DNA of 64,000 nucleotides from Anaerolineaceae bacterium UBA2274. GTDB taxonomy: Bacteria; Chloroflexota; Anaerolineae; Anaerolineales; Anaerolineaceae. The stretch spans positions 2,753-66,752 of the forward strand of contig DDWY01000017.1 in the NCBI GenBank assembly GCA_002347705.1, given 5' to 3'. The translations under genes were made by a program, and so were the position numbers. The notes below the pieces were generated by a model. That model made no database searches and was not told the origin of the DNA. It saw only the letters and a list, made by a program, of their open reading frames with translations. Below are positions 60,090 to 64,000 of this stretch, in pieces; within the stretch, counting starts at the first letter, position 1; every line of letters starts with the position of its first letter.

Positions 60090-62252
60090 TTAGCCTCTTG
60101 ACCCTGCTCTCGCCCGCTTCAATCTCCCATCTGCCTGCGGTGATGGTCTGAAAATGAGCCACAACACCACCCCAGTCACTGCCAGGGTGATACCCGTCCA
60201 CAAAGTGAACACGCCTCCCTGCAACCATGTGCCGAGCTGATAAACCATCAGTGCTGCAATATATCCAAAAGCGGTCATATACCCAACCGCAAACAAAGTC
60301 CACATCACGCTGTTCATCTCGCGCCGGATTGAACTGATCGCTGCAATGCATGGCGCGGAGAGCAGCACAAAGATCAGAAACGAGGTCGCCGAAAGGGGCG
60401 AAAAGGCTGCCCGCAAGCTCATCCACATTTCCTGACCACCAGCAGCAACTTCAGAAAAACCGTAGAAAATACCGAAGCTGCTCACCACAGTCTCCTTGGC
60501 AACCAACCCGTTCAGTGCCGCCATGACCGGGCGCCATTCTCCCCAGCCCAAAGGTTTAAAAACCCAGGCAATTGAGGTTCCAATCGCAGCCAGGATGCTG
60601 TGATTGATTTGCCCGGCTTCAAGCATCTGAAAACGACCTTCCACCCAACCAAAAAAGGTCAAAAACCAGATCACGATCGCTGCCAGGAGGATCACGGAGG
60701 TAGCTTTTTTGACAAAAGATGAAACTCTATCCCAGGTTGTTCTAAAAATGCATTTAAGCGAAGGACATCGATAGGCTGGCAATTCCATCACGAATGGCGA
60801 AGGCTCCCCCTGGAACAACGCCGTCTTTTTCAGGATAAGCCCTGAAATAACCACTGCCGCGATCCCCAAAAAGTAAGCGCCAAAAGCAACCCAGCCTTTC
60901 CCGCCAAAAAAAGCTCCAGCAATCATGGAAATCACCGGCAGTTTTGCGCTGCAAGGAATGAAGGATGTTGTGATGACCGTCATGCGTCTGGCACTCTCGT
61001 TCTCGATCGTGCGTGCCGCCAAAATCGCCGGCACACTACAGCCGCTTCCAATTAGCATCGGGATAAAACTTTTCCCTGAAAGTCCAAACTTGCGGAACAT
61101 ACGGTCCAGGATGAAAGTGACCCTCGACATATATCCGCTGAATTCCAACAAGCCCAAAAACAGAAACAAGACCACCATCTGGGGCAAAAAACTCAAGACT
61201 GAACCCACCCCTGCCAGGATGCCATCCACGAGCAGCCCCTGCAGCCAGTTTGCCACGCCCCAATCCACCAGCTTTCCACTGACAGCAGGCAGGATAATCT
61301 CGCCGAAAAGTTTGTCGTTGGTCCAGCGTGTCATGGTGGCGCCAACCGTGTTTACCGAAACGTAATAGACCACGAACATCACCAGGGCAAAAATTGGTAA
61401 AGCCAGCCAGCGATTGGTCACAACTCGATCGATCCGGTCTGAAGGTGAGAGTTCGCCCGCCTTTTTGCGCACGGTGACCTTCTCGAGCACATTCTCGATG
61501 AAGCCATAGCGTTCTGAGGCGATGATGCTGTCGGAGTCGTCGTCGTACTCAAGTTCACATTGCCAGATATCCTGTTCGATGTGGGCCTTCAATTCGGCTG
61601 AGAGGCCTAATTCCGCTTCAACCAGTTCGTTGCGTTCGAAGAGTTTGACCGCGTACCAGCGCTGTTTGTGCTCAGGCTGCTCATGCAGAGCTACTTCTTC
61701 GATGTGCCCCAGGGCATGTTCCACCCCGCCGCTGAAACGATGCACCGATAGCAAGCGCCTGTTTTTTTGAGCAACCTCCATGGCAGCTCCAGCGAGTTCA
61801 TCGATCTGAGTCTCGCGCAGTGCTGATATTTTCACCACAGGCAGTCCAAAAGCCTCGCCAAGAGCTGTGCTGTCAATCCTGGTCCCGCTTTTCTCAACCT
61901 CATCCATCATGTTGATTGCCAGGACCATCGGGATGCCCAACTCCGCCAACTGCGTCGTCAGGTAAAGATTCCGTTCCAGGCTCGTACCATCTACGATATT
62001 GATGATGGCATCAGGGTTGGACTCAAGCAGGTAATCCCTGGCTATTTCTTCTTCAAGCGAATTCGTCGAGAGTGAATAGATCCCCGGCAGATCCACCAAT
62101 ACCACATCGGGGTGACCGATCAGAATGCCTTCCTTCTTCTCAACCGTCACGCCTGGCCAGTTGCCAACATATTGGTTTGAACCTGTGAGGGCATTAAATA
62201 GCGTGGTTTTTCCGGAATTAGGATTTCCTGCGACAGCAATAATTACAGACAT
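60090..62252 (-). CDS. feoB: Ferrous iron transporter FeoB, 720 aa
   Basis: The N-terminal G domain has G1 GNPNSGKTT (9-17), G2 Thr36 (VTVEKK), G3 DLPG (54-57) and G4 NMMD (114-117), which binds GTP. A helical spacer follows to about 260. The membrane part has two Gate-like halves with the conserved Cys in GSGCSVPAILAARTIENE, and a later PFVMELPAYRCPS. Moves Fe2+ into the cell. feoA lies 27 nt upstream and the Cys-rich peptide downstream, forming one operon controlled by DtxR-type boxes. Confidence 0.97.
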   Translation of the reverse strand: MSVIIAVAGNPNSGKTTLFNALTGSNQYVGNWPGVTVEKKEGILIGHPDVVLVDLPGIYSLSTNSLEEEIARDYLLESNPDAIINIVDGTSLERNLYLTTQLAELGIPMVLAINMMDEVEKSGTRIDSTALGEAFGLPVVKISALRETQIDELAGAAMEVAQKNRRLLSVHRFSGGVEHALGHIEEVALHEQPEHKQRWYAVKLFERNELVEAELGLSAELKAHIEQDIWQCELEYDDDSDSIIASERYGFIENVLEKVTVRKKAGELSPSDRIDRVVTNRWLALPIFALVMFVVYYVSVNTVGATMTRWTNDKLFGEIILPAVSGKLVDWGVANWLQGLLVDGILAGVGSVLSFLPQMVVLFLFLGLLEFSGYMSRVTFILDRMFRKFGLSGKSFIPMLIGSGCSVPAILAARTIENESARRMTVITTSFIPCSAKLPVISMIAGAFFGGKGWVAFGAYFLGIAAVVISGLILKKTALFQGEPSPFVMELPAYRCPSLKCIFRTTWDRVSSFVKKATSVILLAAIVIWFLTFFGWVEGRFQMLEAGQINHSILAAIGTSIAWVFKPLGWGEWRPVMAALNGLVAKETVVSSFGIFYGFSEVAAGGQEMWMSLRAAFSPLSATSFLIFVLLSAPCIAAISSIRREMNSVMWTLFAVGYMTAFGYIAALMVYQLGTWLQGGVFTLWTGITLAVTGVVLWLIFRPSPQADGRLKRARAGSRG

Positions 62253-62279
62253 AGCGGCTTTCTAATAGAAAGAAAACGA

Positions 62280-62501
62280 TCATTCCACTTCGATTATTTC
62301 AGCGTCGATCTTGCGTAGACTCAGCTCGTAACCACGCAGATTGACTTCAATGGGATCGCCAAGGGGAGCTACTTTGCGTACGAAGATTTCCACGTTTTTT
62401 GTGATGCCCATATCCATTACCCGGCGGCGAATTCGTCCTTGCCCGTGGACTTTCACTACACGGGCCGATTCTCCTACCCGAACATCTCTCAAAGTTTTCA
62501 T
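62280..62501 (-). CDS. feoA: Ferrous iron transport protein FeoA, 73 aa
   Basis: SH3-like small protein: RRRVMDMGITKNVEIFV and LGDPIEVNLRGYELSLRK are the family marks. It helps FeoB, probably by contacting its G domain. ATG 62501 has GAGG upstream; the longer frame to 62570 crosses the operator and is rejected. Confidence 0.95.
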   Translation of the reverse strand: MKTLRDVRVGESARVVKVHGQGRIRRRVMDMGITKNVEIFVRKVAPLGDPIEVNLRGYELSLRKIDAEIIEVE

Positions 62502-62549
62502 CTGGTCTTCCTCTTGGCTTAAATGGTCTTGCGTTTGTAAGCGAAATTT

Positions 62550-62586
62550 GTTAGGATTACCTAACAACAAAAAATGTTAGCCTAAG
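62550..62586. promoter_or_regulatory. DtxR-type operator boxes upstream of feoA
   Basis: GTTAGGATTACCTAAC (62550-62565) is a 16-bp perfect-armed dyad, and TGTTAGCCTAAG (62575-62586) carries a second TTAGGCTAA half. Both match the TTAGG...CCTAA style of DtxR/IdeR boxes and cover the feo -10 and start site, so iron-dependent repression is expected. Confidence 0.75.
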
Positions 62587-62602
62587 CTGACTGTTCTGTC
62601 AA
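62574..62602 (-). promoter_or_regulatory. feo operon promoter
   Basis: TTGACA, 17-bp spacer, TAACAT on the minus strand. The -10 lies inside the second operator half-site, and the predicted start is at the edge of the first box. Confidence 0.75.
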
Positions 62603-62768
62603 GGCTTCAGTGCTAAAACCGAAGTTAAGCCACTTGCTTGAGCCCCTTCGTTGGATGTGGTGGGCGCAGCCGAATCTTTTCAGCCTCTTCCTGGAGGCGG
62701 ACGGCGCAGCCGGGGGGTGGGTTAACATTGAGCAACTAACTGCCTTTGGGGCATAAGGAGTGCACACT

Positions 62769-63164
62769 ATGAATTTGCAAGAGTCAGCTGAGATGTATCT
62801 TGAGACAATTCTGGTCCTGGAGAAGCAAAACGGCCAGGTACGCGCCGTTGATATTGCCCGCCAAATGCAATTCTCCCGCCCAACCGTCAGCCAGCAGATC
62901 AGACGCCTCGCGGAGAATGGTTACCTTGAGCTGGACGCCAACAAACACATTTTCCTTACATCCAAAGGTCGCCTAATCGCTGAAGAAACGTACAACAGAC
63001 ACAACAGCCTGGCGGAGATTTTTATCTGGATGGGAGTCAGCGAGCAAACCGCGTTTGAGGATGCCTGCCGCATCGAGCACTATATCAGCACCGAAACCTT
63101 CAACTGCCTGCGTCAGCATTATGAAAAAGAGCGTAAAAATGCGATCGCAAGCAACCCAGGCTGA
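62769..63164 (+). CDS. DtxR/MntR-family metalloregulator, 131 aa
   Basis: A winged helix-turn-helix at 1-65 (QESAEMYLETILVLEKQNGQ; VDIARQMQFSRPTVSQQIRR) is followed by the helical dimer domain with metal-ligand-type residues: Glu in SAEMYLETI, His in RHNSLAEIF, and Glu/His in CRIEHYIS. No SH3 domain is present, so it is the short, MntR-like form. ATG 62769 has AAGGAG 8-9 nt upstream. Facing feoAB across 267 bp with DtxR-like boxes, it is the obvious candidate regulator of iron uptake. Confidence 0.93.
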   Translation: MNLQESAEMYLETILVLEKQNGQVRAVDIARQMQFSRPTVSQQIRRLAENGYLELDANKHIFLTSKGRLIAEETYNRHNSLAEIFIWMGVSEQTAFEDACRIEHYISTETFNCLRQHYEKERKNAIASNPG

Positions 63165-63914
63165 TCCTCTTCAATCTCTTCCTGTCGCCCCTCAGTCGGT
63201 TTTTCTTTCATTCTGAGACTCTTTTACGAAAAATCTAATCATTAGAGATGGTAGAGCGTTCTTTCCGCCACTCCGCCACCTGTCATTCTGAGGCCTTTTT
63301 GCGAAGGATCTAAGCAGCAGAAATCACCACCCCGGTATCTGTCATCGCGAGGAGCGAAGCGACGTGGCGATCTGAACTGCTCGAATTTCATCAGCGATAA
63401 ACAATTTTATTGGCCGGATAGACTCTTCTATTGTCGGAGTGAGCCCGGGCCAGATTGACAATATGCAAACTTGCAAAGGCGGTCTCATTCCGACCTACAG
63501 CTAACACTCTTGTCATTCTGAGGCCTTTTTGCGAAGAATCTAAGCAGCAGAAATCAGATCCATCGCTTTGCTAAAAATGATAAGACCGAAGTCCAACCTG
63601 CAGTTTACACTTCAACCGGAAGAGATCGCCAACCCGACAATACCATTTTCATTAATTGCACCCGTAAGGCGAGCTTGGAAGCACTAAATACACCGTGATC
63701 CTGATACGCTTCCGTGGCGGATTGAGGACGGTCCGTTACTTGTTTCTGCACCAGGAAAATTCGTCCTCAATACCCTACGGGCACTTTGTCCTGCCCTACG
63801 AAATATTGAAATTTCCTATTACAAATCCAGATCACCTACCACCTATCACCCTTCCCCAATCACCTATCACCTATCACCCATCACCTATCACCTACCGCCA
63901 CCCGCCATACGCGG
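63165..63914. repeat. Gene-free repeat stretch at the right end
   Basis: Two copies of TGTCATTCTGAGGCCTTTTT followed by GCGAAGGATCTAAGCAGCAG (or GAATCT) lie at 63283-63326 and 63512-63555. A CATCGCGAGGAGCGAAGCGA fragment is at 63343. GTCGGAGTGAG (63436) and CTCATTCCGAC (63485) are nearly inverted. A 69-bp run of CACCTATCAC-type decamers is at 63831-63899. No credible gene seen. Confidence 0.7.
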
Positions 63915-63920
63915 TACAAT
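63915..63920 (+). promoter_or_regulatory. -10 box of the right-edge gene (leaderless type)
   Basis: TACAAT ends 7 nt before the ATG at 63928; no ribosome site between. Confidence 0.4.
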
Positions 63921-63927
63921 TGCTGCC

Positions 63928-64000
63928 ATGAGCTACCGCCCAAACCTCGATATTGCCAGCCTCTACGCCAGCTTTGCCTCCCCGATTGCCGAAGTCGACT
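63928..64000 (+). CDS. N-terminal fragment of an unidentified protein (runs off right edge)
   Basis: Twenty-four codons starting MSYRPNLDIASLYASFASPI, with coding-like codon use. The start resembles some YkgJ-type Cys-cluster proteins from memory, but the decisive cysteines would lie outside the window. Confidence 0.45.
   Translation, partial: MSYRPNLDIASLYASFASPIAEVD

Noticed and set aside
63695..63931. 78-aa plus-strand frame near the right edge
   Set aside because: Its C-terminal half is the translation of the CACCTATCAC repeat; no ribosome site.

Overview
The window reads as chromosomal DNA of a Chloroflexota bacterium, most likely class Anaerolineae. This is an inference from gene content and protein style: a zinc-type S4, a YabN/MazG fusion, secreted proteins ending in an LPLI-[MN]-[RK] tail, FeoB with its Cys-rich partner, a RAYT with the ATHASPL peptide, and dense REP-like repeats. 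No 16S gene is present, so the assignment stays provisional.

Layout. 1-34.6 kb is a mosaic of short housekeeping and accessory units: a transposase-like fragment at the left edge, tRNA-Phe, a divergent phosphofructokinase, a TetR regulator with a perfect operator-like palindrome, a REP-associated transposase (RAYT) and its truncated copy, a HIT protein, an APC permease fused to stress-protein domains, a BaeSR-like two-component system, M20 and M3 peptidases, membrane and S41 proteases, LOG, DnaJ-like, PlsC, MscS, a lipid-anchored trypsin-like protease, xseAB, a GNAT_C-type acyltransferase, MurJ and YabN/MazG. 34.6-51.6 kb is one long minus-strand run of ribosomal and core genes. It starts at a consensus promoter near 51.6 kb: L3-L4-L23-L2-S19-L22-S3-L16-L29-S17-L14-L24-L5-S14-S8-L6-L18-S5-L30-L15-secY-adk-map. 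A second promoter near 39.5 kb leads into L36-S13-S11-S4-rpoA-L17-truA-L13-S9, and a strong hairpin closes the run. S10 and IF-1 are missing from their usual places. 51.6-59.7 kb holds repeat-rich DNA, a secreted lipoprotein and a 1541-residue subtilisin-like exoprotease, both with 17-bp-spaced sigma70-type promoters and structured 5' leaders. 59.8-63.2 kb is an iron-uptake unit (feoA, feoB, a FeoB-associated Cys-rich peptide) facing a DtxR-family regulator, with DtxR-box-like palindromes on the feo promoter. The right edge has repeats and the first codons of another gene.

What stands out. S17 carries an acidic tail of five 13-residue repeats, and L24, two genes away, has lost its usual C-terminus for a Lys/Ala/Pro tail. 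The phosphofructokinase has substitutions at the catalytic and nucleotide-site motifs. A REP palindrome is built into the RAYT reading frame. About 1.3 kb holds five ~175-bp units bounded by inverted repeats. Several genes have a -10 box only 6-7 nt before the start codon, which predicts leaderless mRNAs.
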